Origin: Bacteroidota bacterium
Lineage (GTDB): Bacteria > Bacteroidota > Ignavibacteria > Ignavibacteriales > Melioribacteraceae
Length of the DNA: 64,000 nt
Assembly: GCA_018829205.1 (NCBI GenBank)
Contig: JAHJUE010000013.1
Location: forward strand, 1 to 64,000
Direction: 5' to 3'
Part shown: positions 43,935 through 53,041 of the stretch, in pieces
Layout: every line of letters starts with the position of its first letter
Numbering within the stretch: position 1 is the first letter of the stretch
Program-made: the position numbers and the translations under genes
Notes under the pieces: generated by a model
Told to the model about the DNA's origin: nothing
The model's database searches: none
Seen by the model: the letters and a program-made list of their open reading frames with translations, nothing else

Positions 43935-44756
43935 GTGGATTTAACACTTATTATTGCAATTGCTACAATGGGCGGATTAGGATTTTTATTCGCCGGCGGA
44001 TTAGCAATAGCCGATAAAAAATTAAGAGTTGAAGAAAATCCTTTAATTGGAAAAATAAATGATTTATTGCCTGGTGCTAATTGCGGCGCATGCGGAAAAG
44101 CAGGCTGTTATGATTATGCCGTTAATATTGTTGAAAATAACGCTCCTGTTAACGGTTGCCCTGTAGGCGGAAATGAAACGGCAGTATTAATTGCGGAAAT
44201 ACTTGGCGTTGAAACAAATGCTTCGGTAAAAATGATTCCTCGAATACTATGCAGAGGGGGTAACAGCGAAGCCGTGAAAAAAATGGCTGAATACTTCGGT
44301 CCCTTAAGCTGCTCGGCAATGGATATTGTTTCCGGGGGAGATAAATTATGTTATTACGGTTGCCTAGGCGGCGGCGATTGTGTTAATGCTTGTCCGTTTA
44401 ACGCAATGCTAATGAATAGTGACGGAATTCCTGAAGTTATTGAAGAACTATGCACCGGCTGCGGAATGTGCGTTAAAGCATGTCCCAGGAATGTAATTGA
44501 AATGCATCCTCAGGATAGAAATGTATTTGTATATTGCAAAAACCAGGATGATCCAAAACGATCTAAAGATGTATGCACTGTTTCTTGCATGGGATGCGGT
44601 ATATGCGCCCGGAAATCCGAAGGCGGAGTAGAAATTGTTAATAATCTTGCCGTTATTAATTATGATAAGTTTGTGGAATCCAATATTCCATTTGATAAAT
44701 GTAAAACAAAAGCAATTGACAGAATTGATAAAATTAGTACCGGACAAAATAATTAA
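43935..44756 (+). CDS. rnfB: Rnf complex subunit B (ferredoxin-like)
   Basis: Electron-entry subunit that accepts electrons from ferredoxin. The GTG start has GCGGAGGT upstream. One N-terminal membrane segment (MGGLGFLFAGGLAIA), then the Fes domain Cys50, Cys53, Cys58 and Cys75 (GANCGACGKAGC...NGCPVGG), then ferredoxin motifs CLGGGDCVNACPF and CTGCGMCVKACPR, and a further Cys-rich site VSCMGCGICAR near the C-terminus. 273 residues. Confidence 0.95.
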   Translation: MDLTLIIAIATMGGLGFLFAGGLAIADKKLRVEENPLIGKINDLLPGANCGACGKAGCYDYAVNIVENNAPVNGCPVGGNETAVLIAEILGVETNASVKMIPRILCRGGNSEAVKKMAEYFGPLSCSAMDIVSGGDKLCYYGCLGGGDCVNACPFNAMLMNSDGIPEVIEELCTGCGMCVKACPRNVIEMHPQDRNVFVYCKNQDDPKRSKDVCTVSCMGCGICARKSEGGVEIVNNLAVINYDKFVESNIPFDKCKTKAIDRIDKISTGQNN

Positions 44757-44758
44757 TT

Positions 44759-45202
44759 ATGAATGAAGTATTAGTTGAATCAGGAATAGTAATAAAAAGC
44801 GGAAACGGAATAGCTGAAATACGTTTAAATAAAAACGAGTCTTGTGAAGAATGCTCCGCTAAAATTTTCTGCAGTCCGGGAGAAAATAATTTAAGAACTA
44901 TAACCGTATCAGACTCAATTGGAACGCTTCCTGGCGATAAAGTAAATATTGCAATCAGGGGGATTGAAGTATTAAAAGTTTCAGTTTTATTATACGGAAT
45001 TCCTTTGATTTTAATTATTGCGGGAATTTTAGCGGGTATGTTTTTGCTTAAGGATTCAAATCATAAGGAAATTTATTCATTTTTATCGGGACTTTTATTA
45101 ACTGGTTTATACTATACTTTTTTATACTTCAAATTTTCCATGACCAAAAAATTAAAACCTCTCTCTAAAATTATATCTTCCTGCAGATCAGAAATAATTT
45201 AA
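44759..45202 (+). CDS. RseC/MucC-family membrane protein
   Basis: 147 residues. The N-terminal part has a Cys cluster (ESCEECSAKIFC, residues ~28-40), followed by two membrane segments (VSVLLYGIPLILIIAGILAGMFLL and SFLSGLLLTGLYYTFLYF). This architecture is that of RseC/positive regulator of sigma-E, found next to rnf genes in many bacteria and thought to help reduce redox-sensing proteins such as SoxR. It lies two bases after rnfB, so it is part of the operon. Confidence 0.82.
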   Translation: MNEVLVESGIVIKSGNGIAEIRLNKNESCEECSAKIFCSPGENNLRTITVSDSIGTLPGDKVNIAIRGIEVLKVSVLLYGIPLILIIAGILAGMFLLKDSNHKEIYSFLSGLLLTGLYYTFLYFKFSMTKKLKPLSKIISSCRSEII

Positions 45203-45331
45203 CAATTAAGTGTAATTTTACTTTAAAAAAAAAGATTTTGTTCGATTATTAAGGACGGGAAATAATACACGTTGCAAGAATAAAGAGTGTATATTATTCA
45301 TACTTATTATTGAAAATCTGGGACACAGTAT

Positions 45332-46927
45332 ATGCACGAAACACTCATTGATACACAAAGTTTATTAACTTCTGTTTTTCAAGCCGCAGATGCTGGCATA
45401 AGTATAGTGAATAAAGAAGGTATTCTGATTGAAGCTAATAATACTTTTTGTCAGCTTTACGGATATATGCGTGAAGAATTGTTGGGATGTCATTTTACAA
45501 AACTTATTCCTGACGAATTTAAAGAAGAAGCCTTAAAACAGCATAGTGAATTTTTTGAAAGCAAAGAAAGTATGAGGGGGCTCGGAATAGTAAAGCAGAA
45601 AAATGGAACCGAGATAAACGCTCAAATAACCGCAGTGAAAATTTTAGATTCGGCAGGTAATCCATACAGAATTACAACCGTTACCGATGTATCTGAAATT
45701 AAATATAATGAAGCTATTCAATCCGTACTTTTGGAAATTTCACAAGCAGCCGGTGTTGCAAGTTCACCCGACGAGTTATATAAACTAATTCACAATTATG
45801 TTGAAAGATTAATGCCCGTAAAGAATTTTTATATTGCATTATTTGATGAAGAAAACGATACTATTAAGTTCCCCTATTTGGTTGATGAAGTAGATGAAGA
45901 AGACGATGTGATTGTTAATGCGAAATCGAACAAAGGAATTACTGCCTATATAATCAGACATCCAAAGGTATCTTTATTCAGAGAAGTTGAGCTTAGAAGA
46001 ATGATAAAAAAGGGAGATATTGTTCAAATAGGACCGGTACCAAGTGTTTATTTAGGAGCGCCTTTGATGATAAAAGATAAGCCGATTGGAGTTATGGCGC
46101 TTCAGAGTTATGACGATCAAAACGCTTACACTGAAAACGATAAAAATCTTATTGAGCTAATTTCAGGTCAGGTTGCGCGCGTTATTGAAAGAAAAAAGTA
46201 TGAAGAAGAAATAATTGTTGCCCGGCTTAAAGCCGAAGAATCAAACAGGATAAAGTCAGAGTTTTTAGCTCAAATGTCGCATGAAATAAGAACACCTATC
46301 AACGCGATATTAAGTTTTTCTTCTTTAATTAGAGATGATTTGGAAGGAAACGTAAGTGAAGACTTAAACGAAAGTTTTGACCTTATTGAAAGAGGCGGTA
46401 AAAGATTAATAAGAACAATTGATTTAATACTAAATGTAGCCCAGCTTCAAACGGGAAAATATAAGGTGGATCTTGTTGAAGTTGATTTGGAAGAAGATAT
46501 AATACTTCCTTTGTTTACCCAGTTCGAAAAAATTGCATCTTCAAACGGTTTAAAAATGTCCGTTAAAAATAACGTGGAATATTCAAAAATCGTTTGCGAT
46601 TATTATTCAATAAATCAGCTGTTTATTAACTTGATTGACAACGCAATTAAATATACGCTTACAGGTTCTATTGAAGTTCAAATAAACCGCACACCAAAAG
46701 AAAACTTAAAAGTTGATATTGTTGATACAGGAATTGGTATTTCCGAAGAGTTTCTTGAAAAAATATTTGAGATTTTTACTCAAGAAGAAAGCGGCTACTC
46801 AAGAAAATTTGAAGGTACGGGATTAGGCCTGTCACTTGTTAAGCAATACGCAAAATTGAATAATGCGGAAGTTTTTGTTGAAAGTATGAAAGGTAAAGGA
46901 TCTAAGTTTTCCGTAGTATTTAACTAG
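45332..46927 (+). CDS. PAS-GAF sensor histidine kinase
   Basis: 531 residues, no membrane segment. PAS (SVFQAADAGISIVNKEGILIEANNTFCQLYGY, ~10-130), GAF (~140-285; YLGAPLMIKDKPIGVMALQSY), HisKA (SEFLAQMSHEIRTPINAILSFSS, His ~316) and HATPase_c (LINLIDNAIKYTLTGS, GTGLGLSLVKQYAKLNNA). The kinase half is strikingly like that of the 1390-residue kinase immediately downstream. No receiver domain or adjacent regulator. Confidence 0.9.
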   Translation: MHETLIDTQSLLTSVFQAADAGISIVNKEGILIEANNTFCQLYGYMREELLGCHFTKLIPDEFKEEALKQHSEFFESKESMRGLGIVKQKNGTEINAQITAVKILDSAGNPYRITTVTDVSEIKYNEAIQSVLLEISQAAGVASSPDELYKLIHNYVERLMPVKNFYIALFDEENDTIKFPYLVDEVDEEDDVIVNAKSNKGITAYIIRHPKVSLFREVELRRMIKKGDIVQIGPVPSVYLGAPLMIKDKPIGVMALQSYDDQNAYTENDKNLIELISGQVARVIERKKYEEEIIVARLKAEESNRIKSEFLAQMSHEIRTPINAILSFSSLIRDDLEGNVSEDLNESFDLIERGGKRLIRTIDLILNVAQLQTGKYKVDLVEVDLEEDIILPLFTQFEKIASSNGLKMSVKNNVEYSKIVCDYYSINQLFINLIDNAIKYTLTGSIEVQINRTPKENLKVDIVDTGIGISEEFLEKIFEIFTQEESGYSRKFEGTGLGLSLVKQYAKLNNAEVFVESMKGKGSKFSVVFN

Positions 46928-47027
46928 AATTTGCTATCTTCAAATTTTTTCTTTTCGGGAAATTTATTTATGAAAATATTTGGCTGATACCTATTATTTT
47001 TGTAATGATTAACAAACCGGTCATAGA

Positions 47028-50000
47028 TTGAAAATAAAATATTTTCTTATAAATTTAATATTATTCCTCCTATTTTTATCCGATATAATATTCGCTCAGC
47101 AATTTTCCTCAAAGTATTATACCGAAGAAGAAGGTCTTCCTGATGCCCAAGTAAATGATATTTTACAGGACGAAAAAGGACGCATTTGGTTTGCTACAAG
47201 AAGCGGTATAGGCATTTATGACGGCAATAGCTGGGTTTATCACAATAATACGAACGGACTATTAAAACAGAATATCCTAAAAATTCAGTTCGATAATTTT
47301 AATAAACCATGGGTATTATCATCTTCAAATAATATTTCCTTATCGTATCTTGAAAATAATAAGTGGAACGAGATAAAGGGCGTTAAATTAGATTTGGGAA
47401 GCAATTTTAAACTGACCGGATTTAAAGTTCAATATATAAATAATGAATTAATTATTTTCGTCGGTACTAAATCTACCGGATTGTTTATTTTTAGACATGG
47501 TTATTGGAGTAATCTCACAAAAGAGTTCGGACTTCCGTCATCCAACATAAATTCAATTGAATTTTATAATAATCTGTTTTTTGTTGGCACCTCACATGGA
47601 GCAGTATGCTTCGATAAAGACTTAAACTTAAAACCGCTCCCTTTTTTGGAAAAAGCCGGACATTCAATTTTATTGTTTAAATCTGATGTTATAGATTCTA
47701 ATCTATGGTTAATGGGGGACAAAAATATTGGATATATTAAAAACGATAATTTTATAAACGTTGCTGAAAATTCGGCATTAAAAAATGAATTCAATTATTA
47801 TAACGCCTCGCTTGTTCCCAATTATTTTAACTCATTAGTTTACAGCTGTTATCAATCGTTGCTTCTATTCGAAAAAGACTCCAGGCATTCATCAACGTTA
47901 AACTTGGAAAACGGGTTGCCTCAAATTGGAGCGACATCAATCTTTTTAGATAGAGAAAAAAATCTTTGGATTACCGGCTTAAGAGGAGTGACAAAAATTT
48001 CAAGCATGCGTTTTGCAAATTATAATAATGATAACGGTTTATTCGAGGACGAGGTTAGTGCAATTAATGAAATTAAGAATGGCGAATTAATCTTCGGACA
48101 TAATAACGGTTTCTCATTCTTTTCAGGCGGAAGTTTTACTCATTTACAAATTAAATCCCCTTTAACGAAAAATATTGGTTACAACAGAGTTTTGGACATT
48201 GCCGTTGATGGAAAGGGAAACGCTTATTTTGCCGCAGCCGAAACAGGTTTCGGAAGAATAGATATTAACAAAAATGTTTCTTGGCTTGGTAATGAAAATA
48301 AAAATTATGAAGCAGCCTCGGTTGAAGTCTCTGCAAAAGGTAATTTGTACTGTCTTACTTATTCCAATTTGTATTTATATGAAAAAGAACAGTTGAAAAA
48401 TATTTATTCTTTTGAAGATGATAAAGTCAGCGCACGAAAAATATTTTTTCATAACAATGAAATTTTTATTGCAACTACAAACAGGGGACTAGCACATACT
48501 GCCGATGCTAAAAAATGGACATATATTCAATCATCTCAAAAAAAAGAAATTAATAACGTTTATTCATTTTTAATAGATAATAAATTTGGAAAACTTGTCG
48601 GTACGGAAGCTGGACTTTTTCTTGTTGACGGAGATTCATTAAAAAAATTCATGGTTAATGATTTTGAAATTAACCGCCCGGTTTATTTTATCGCGCGTGA
48701 TACTCTAAATAATTTATGGATGGGAACTAATAACGGGGTGTATTGCTGGGACGGTGAAATAGCCCGGCATTATTCAAATAAAACCGGCCTGCTGGGTCAT
48801 GAAACAAATAGAGACGCGGGATATGTTTGCTCAAAAGGATGTATCTGGATTGGCACTGATAAAGGAGCTTCAAGATACCTACGTCAATTTGATAAAGTTT
48901 CGGAAATTGCAGCTCCTATTGTTATTTTAGATTCAATACTGATTGACGGGATTTCGTATCCGGGCAATAAAGCTTTAAGTATGCCCGCGTCAAAAAATAA
49001 CGTCATTTTTGAAGTAGATATAATTTCTTTTATTGCCGAAGATCATAATATTCTTAATTATAAACTTGAAGGATATGACGCTGAATGGCAGAAACCTCTG
49101 GATTCAAAATCTAGTTTTATAAGATATACAAATTTACCGCCGGGCGAATATTATCTTAACCTGAAAGCCTATAACGTACTTAACCAAGTAAGTGAAATTG
49201 TTAAATCAGAAATTATAGTAATTGAAAAACCGTTTTATTCTTCCTATTGGTTTTATCTTGGTGTTATTCTGCTGCTTGTATTTTTTGTCTTTGTCGCGTT
49301 TAAAGAATTTGAAAGAATACAATTTTCTAAAAAACTTGAAAAAGAAATAAAGGTAAGATTGGTAGAGCTTAAGGAATCTGAAAGCAAATATGAGTCATTA
49401 TTGTCGAACTTACAGGACGGATTCTTTGTAGTACAGGACGGAATTGTAAAGTTGGCAAATAATGCCCTGGCAAGAATGCTGGGTTACGAATTACACGAGT
49501 TGATAGATAGAAGTTATGAAAATTTAATAGCTCCTGAGAACCTGCATATAGTATTGCATCGATATAATGAAAGACAATCCGGAGCCAATATTATAAATGA
49601 ATATGAATTCAAGATGCTTCATAAAAACGGAAGCCGCGTATTTGTGAATATGAATGTAAATATTGGATTATATGAGGGGAATAAAGCAACTATAGGAACT
49701 CTTAAAGACATCACAGAAAGAAAAAGAAACGAAGAATTGTTAAATAAATTGTCAACTGCCGTAAAACAAAGCCCTAATATTGTTATAATCACCGATCAAT
49801 ACGGCGTAATAGAATATGTTAATCCCACTTTTACATTGGTGAGCGGATATACATTTGAAGAAATAAAAAACAGAAATATTAATTTAATTAAATCCGGATT
49901 AATTGAAACCGCTGTTTACGATGATATGTGGATTACGATTAAAAGAGGCGATCTGTGGAGAGGGGAATTAATAAATAAAAAGAAAAACGGAGAACTTTAT

Positions 50001-51200
50001 TGGGTTAGGGCAACAATTTCTCCTATTATCGATGGGAAAGAAAAAACTACAACTCATTACCTTGCAACACAGGAAGATATTACATTTGAAAAATATGCGA
50101 ATGAAGAAATTCAAAAAGGCGAAAAATTAATAAATACGGTATTAAACAATGTGCCGGTTATGATTTTTGCATTCGATAAAAATGGAAATATATCTTTTGT
50201 CAACGGTAAAATATTGGGTACTCTCGGGTTTACACAGGAAATGGCTGTAGGGAAATCATCATTCAAATTATTTGCTAAATCACCTGATATACTAAACGAT
50301 ATAAAAATGGCGCTTAACGGCGAGTCATTTACTTCAGTAAGAAGAATAAGAAGATATACGTTCGAAGTTACATATACTCCGATGTACAATTCCGAAAATA
50401 AATATACGGGCACTTTAGGCATAGCTTATAATATAACCGACAGAAAGAAATATGAAATTGATTTAATAAAAGCTAAAGAAGAAGCTGAAAAATCGGACAG
50501 ACTAAAATCAGAATTTCTGGCGCAAATGTCGCATGAAATCAGAACGCCTATAAATTCAATTTTAAGCTTTACAACGCTTCTAAAAGAAGAACTGAAAAAC
50601 AGCATGCCGGAAGATCTGGCCGACGGATTTATATTTATAGAAAACGGAGCTAAGAGATTAATTAGAACCATTGACCTAATTTTGAATATGTCTCAAATTC
50701 AAACCGGTACGTATCTGCCTTATTTTAGCGAACTTGATCTTGATAAAGATATTCTAAGAGGTATTATCACTGAATTTCAAGGTGTCGCTTTAAATAAAAA
50801 AATAGATTTAATTTATTCGGTTATTTCCGATAATAATTATATTAAAGGGGATAGTTATACATTAGGCCAAATTTTTGCGAACCTTGTAGATAACGCGATA
50901 AAATATACCCCTAAAGGCAAAATTGAAGTTGAAGTAACAAAATTTAACGGGGATCTTGTTGTTAAAATAAACGATACTGGAATTGGAATCTCAAATGAGT
51001 TTATCCCTGATTTGTTTACACCATTTACTCAGGAAGAATCAGGATATACAAGAAAATTTGAAGGCAACGGTCTCGGGCTTGCATTAGTAAAAAAATACGT
51101 TGAAATGAATAACGCTGTTATTAATGTTGAAAGTCAAAAAGGAATCGGAACCTCATTTGCGGTTTCATTTAAAGGAATAAAACATTTACCTCCCGTTTAA
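47028..51200 (+). CDS. Giant hybrid sensor: Reg_prop beta-propeller, Y_Y_Y, TM, three PAS, histidine kinase
   Basis: 1390 residues from a TTG start. A signal peptide (ending IIFAQ) leads into a large extracytoplasmic two-component-regulator propeller (~25-640; repeats such as YYTEEEGLPDAQVNDILQDEKG and GRIWFATRSGIGIYDG), then Y_Y_Y (~650-735; YKLEGYDAEWQKPL). One membrane helix follows (~738-757, FYLGVILLLVFFVFVAF), then PAS domains near 787, 904 and 1032, and HisKA/HATPase_c (~1160-1385). Unlike Bacteroides hybrid systems it has no receiver or AraC output. It likely senses a polymer or envelope ligand. Confidence 0.92.
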   Translation: MKIKYFLINLILFLLFLSDIIFAQQFSSKYYTEEEGLPDAQVNDILQDEKGRIWFATRSGIGIYDGNSWVYHNNTNGLLKQNILKIQFDNFNKPWVLSSSNNISLSYLENNKWNEIKGVKLDLGSNFKLTGFKVQYINNELIIFVGTKSTGLFIFRHGYWSNLTKEFGLPSSNINSIEFYNNLFFVGTSHGAVCFDKDLNLKPLPFLEKAGHSILLFKSDVIDSNLWLMGDKNIGYIKNDNFINVAENSALKNEFNYYNASLVPNYFNSLVYSCYQSLLLFEKDSRHSSTLNLENGLPQIGATSIFLDREKNLWITGLRGVTKISSMRFANYNNDNGLFEDEVSAINEIKNGELIFGHNNGFSFFSGGSFTHLQIKSPLTKNIGYNRVLDIAVDGKGNAYFAAAETGFGRIDINKNVSWLGNENKNYEAASVEVSAKGNLYCLTYSNLYLYEKEQLKNIYSFEDDKVSARKIFFHNNEIFIATTNRGLAHTADAKKWTYIQSSQKKEINNVYSFLIDNKFGKLVGTEAGLFLVDGDSLKKFMVNDFEINRPVYFIARDTLNNLWMGTNNGVYCWDGEIARHYSNKTGLLGHETNRDAGYVCSKGCIWIGTDKGASRYLRQFDKVSEIAAPIVILDSILIDGISYPGNKALSMPASKNNVIFEVDIISFIAEDHNILNYKLEGYDAEWQKPLDSKSSFIRYTNLPPGEYYLNLKAYNVLNQVSEIVKSEIIVIEKPFYSSYWFYLGVILLLVFFVFVAFKEFERIQFSKKLEKEIKVRLVELKESESKYESLLSNLQDGFFVVQDGIVKLANNALARMLGYELHELIDRSYENLIAPENLHIVLHRYNERQSGANIINEYEFKMLHKNGSRVFVNMNVNIGLYEGNKATIGTLKDITERKRNEELLNKLSTAVKQSPNIVIITDQYGVIEYVNPTFTLVSGYTFEEIKNRNINLIKSGLIETAVYDDMWITIKRGDLWRGELINKKKNGELYWVRATISPIIDGKEKTTTHYLATQEDITFEKYANEEIQKGEKLINTVLNNVPVMIFAFDKNGNISFVNGKILGTLGFTQEMAVGKSSFKLFAKSPDILNDIKMALNGESFTSVRRIRRYTFEVTYTPMYNSENKYTGTLGIAYNITDRKKYEIDLIKAKEEAEKSDRLKSEFLAQMSHEIRTPINSILSFTTLLKEELKNSMPEDLADGFIFIENGAKRLIRTIDLILNMSQIQTGTYLPYFSELDLDKDILRGIITEFQGVALNKKIDLIYSVISDNNYIKGDSYTLGQIFANLVDNAIKYTPKGKIEVEVTKFNGDLVVKINDTGIGISNEFIPDLFTPFTQEESGYTRKFEGNGLGLALVKKYVEMNNAVINVESQKGIGTSFAVSFKGIKHLPPV

Positions 51201-52516
51201 TTCTTATCGGATAAATTATGTCCCTCAGAATTAAAATATTCCGAACTCGTCATCTCTCCTTCTTTATATAAAGATTTTCTTTTCAGTCTGCCGTTATTGT
51301 AGTAGGAATAATAAATCCCGTTAAGTAAATTATTTTCATAAATACTGTAATCTGATATTTCCCCGTTCTCATAATACCAGGTTGATATTCCTTCACGCCG
51401 CCCTTTTCTATAAGATTCCTGAGACCACAAATTTCCCGACTTATAATAAAATTTTGAAACTCCTTCAAGATTTCCGTTCCTGTATTTTTTTTCGGCTTTT
51501 AACTCACCGGTTTCGTAAAATTCTTCGGACTCTCCCTCAAGAATATCTACTACATAATTATTTCTTTTTACCAGTACGCCTTTTTCATTAAATATTTTTT
51601 CTTCGCCGTTTTTATAACCATTTAGATATTCGGAAATGCTGCTTATAATCCCGCCGTCATGATAAGTCACGTTTATGCTGTCAAGTTTATCATCTTTAAA
51701 ATTTAACACGGATTTTAAATATCCGCTTTGATAATAATATTTATTAATTCCGAAACGTTTGCCTTCTTTGAACTTTAATTCGGATTTTAATGCGCCGTCA
51801 CCGTAATATTCATTAAATGATTCTTCAACTTTGTCAAAATTACCCACTATGTCATAACGTACTCTTTTTACAATTTGACCTTCTTCGTAGGTATCAACTA
51901 CCTTAATCGAGCCGTCGGCATAATAAATATATGATGTACCGTGGAGGTTGTTATTTTTATAGTGAGCTTCAAGAGCTATTTGACCGAAATCATAATAAAC
52001 TTTCGAAACACCCTCAAGATTTCCGTTAACATAATTACGCTCAACTTCGAGTTTACCGTTTTCGAAATATATTTTCGAAAGTCCGTTTAACTCTCCGTTC
52101 TCATAATACCAGATACCTTGAAGGGCACCGCTTGAATAATAAGTTTTTGTAAATCCTTTTTGTATTCCGTATTCATAGTTCGGTTCTGCCCATAGTTCAC
52201 CGGTTTCGCGGTACCATTTAGAAATGCCCTCCAATTTCCCGTTAAGATAATACCATTCCATACTTAAGGTTCCGTCGGGAAAATACCATTTTGAGATGCC
52301 TTCTTCTTTGCCGTTTTCAAAATACCACTCTTTCCAAAGCTGACCGTCTTCGTAATATTCTTTATAAAAACCATGACGTATTTCACTAACATATTCGCCG
52401 GCTGTCTTAAGCGCGCCGTTCTGATAATATGTTTTTTTTACCTCGTAGCCGCTTTGAGAAAATAAAATGCAGGGGATCAAAAATAATACAAGTATATATA
52501 ATTTTAAAAAATTCAT
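51197..52516 (-). CDS. Secreted MORN_2-repeat protein (YwqK-like)
   Basis: A signal peptide (LYILVLFLIPCILFSQ) is followed by about 18 tandem ~23-residue units of the form YYxxGxLxxxxxYxNGxLEGxSK, for example YYEDGQLWKEWYFENGKEEG and YFENGKLEVERNYVNGNLEG. These are MORN variant repeats, predicted to fold as a beta-hairpin ladder. Databases often label this family as YwqK antitoxin; no toxin is nearby, and export argues against that role. Its stop overlaps the end of the giant kinase gene by 4 bp (51197-51200). Confidence 0.85.
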   Translation of the reverse strand: MNFLKLYILVLFLIPCILFSQSGYEVKKTYYQNGALKTAGEYVSEIRHGFYKEYYEDGQLWKEWYFENGKEEGISKWYFPDGTLSMEWYYLNGKLEGISKWYRETGELWAEPNYEYGIQKGFTKTYYSSGALQGIWYYENGELNGLSKIYFENGKLEVERNYVNGNLEGVSKVYYDFGQIALEAHYKNNNLHGTSYIYYADGSIKVVDTYEEGQIVKRVRYDIVGNFDKVEESFNEYYGDGALKSELKFKEGKRFGINKYYYQSGYLKSVLNFKDDKLDSINVTYHDGGIISSISEYLNGYKNGEEKIFNEKGVLVKRNNYVVDILEGESEEFYETGELKAEKKYRNGNLEGVSKFYYKSGNLWSQESYRKGRREGISTWYYENGEISDYSIYENNLLNGIYYSYYNNGRLKRKSLYKEGEMTSSEYFNSEGHNLSDKN

Positions 52517-52639
52517 AATTCCCGGTTAAATTTTATTGCCAAAACTACACAAAAGAGAATGAATTACAAAAAAATATAAATAGTTTTCAATGAAATTCTT
52601 TATTTTAATTGAATCATTTATACAATCAATTAAAAAATT

Positions 52640-53041
52640 ATGTTCAAAGAAAAAGTTAAAATTAATTTTTACGATTGCGATCCGGCCGGTATTTTGTTTT
52701 ATGCCAACCTATTTAAATTTGCTCACAAAATTTATGAATCTTTTATTGAAAGTTTTGACCTAAGCGATAGTTATTTTGACAGTAATGAATTTGTTGTGCC
52801 TATAACGCATGCGGACGGCGAATATTTTATTCCAATGAAACCCGGCGATGAAATTGAGGTGTCGGTTTATGTCTCTCAATTAAGAAATTCTTCATTCGAG
52901 CTTTTATACAAATTTATTAACAAAGATTTTAATATTTGCGCTCAAGTAAAAACTGTTCATGTTTTTGTTAATAAAACTTCTTTTAAGAAAATCGAAATAC
53001 CGTCAGAAATATTAATGAAATTGGACTCTAATAAAGGCTAA
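52640..53041 (+). CDS. Hotdog-fold acyl-CoA thioesterase, probable DHNA-CoA thioesterase (MenI)
   Basis: 133 residues of the 4-hydroxybenzoyl-CoA thioesterase family. The catalytic region reads INFYDCDPAGILFYANLFKFAHK, with the Asp nucleophile. It converges on menE with a 14-bp overlap (53028-53041). In menaquinone synthesis a hotdog thioesterase releases 1,4-dihydroxy-2-naphthoate from the MenB product, and no other such gene is in the men operon. The assignment rests on this location; another aryl/acyl-CoA substrate is possible. Confidence 0.72.
   Translation: MFKEKVKINFYDCDPAGILFYANLFKFAHKIYESFIESFDLSDSYFDSNEFVVPITHADGEYFIPMKPGDEIEVSVYVSQLRNSSFELLYKFINKDFNICAQVKTVHVFVNKTSFKKIEIPSEILMKLDSNKG

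Noticed and set aside
51197-52516. Considered as the antitoxin of a toxin-antitoxin pair
   Set aside because: The YwqK label is a database tradition for MORN_2 repeats. This protein has a signal peptide and no neighbouring toxin.
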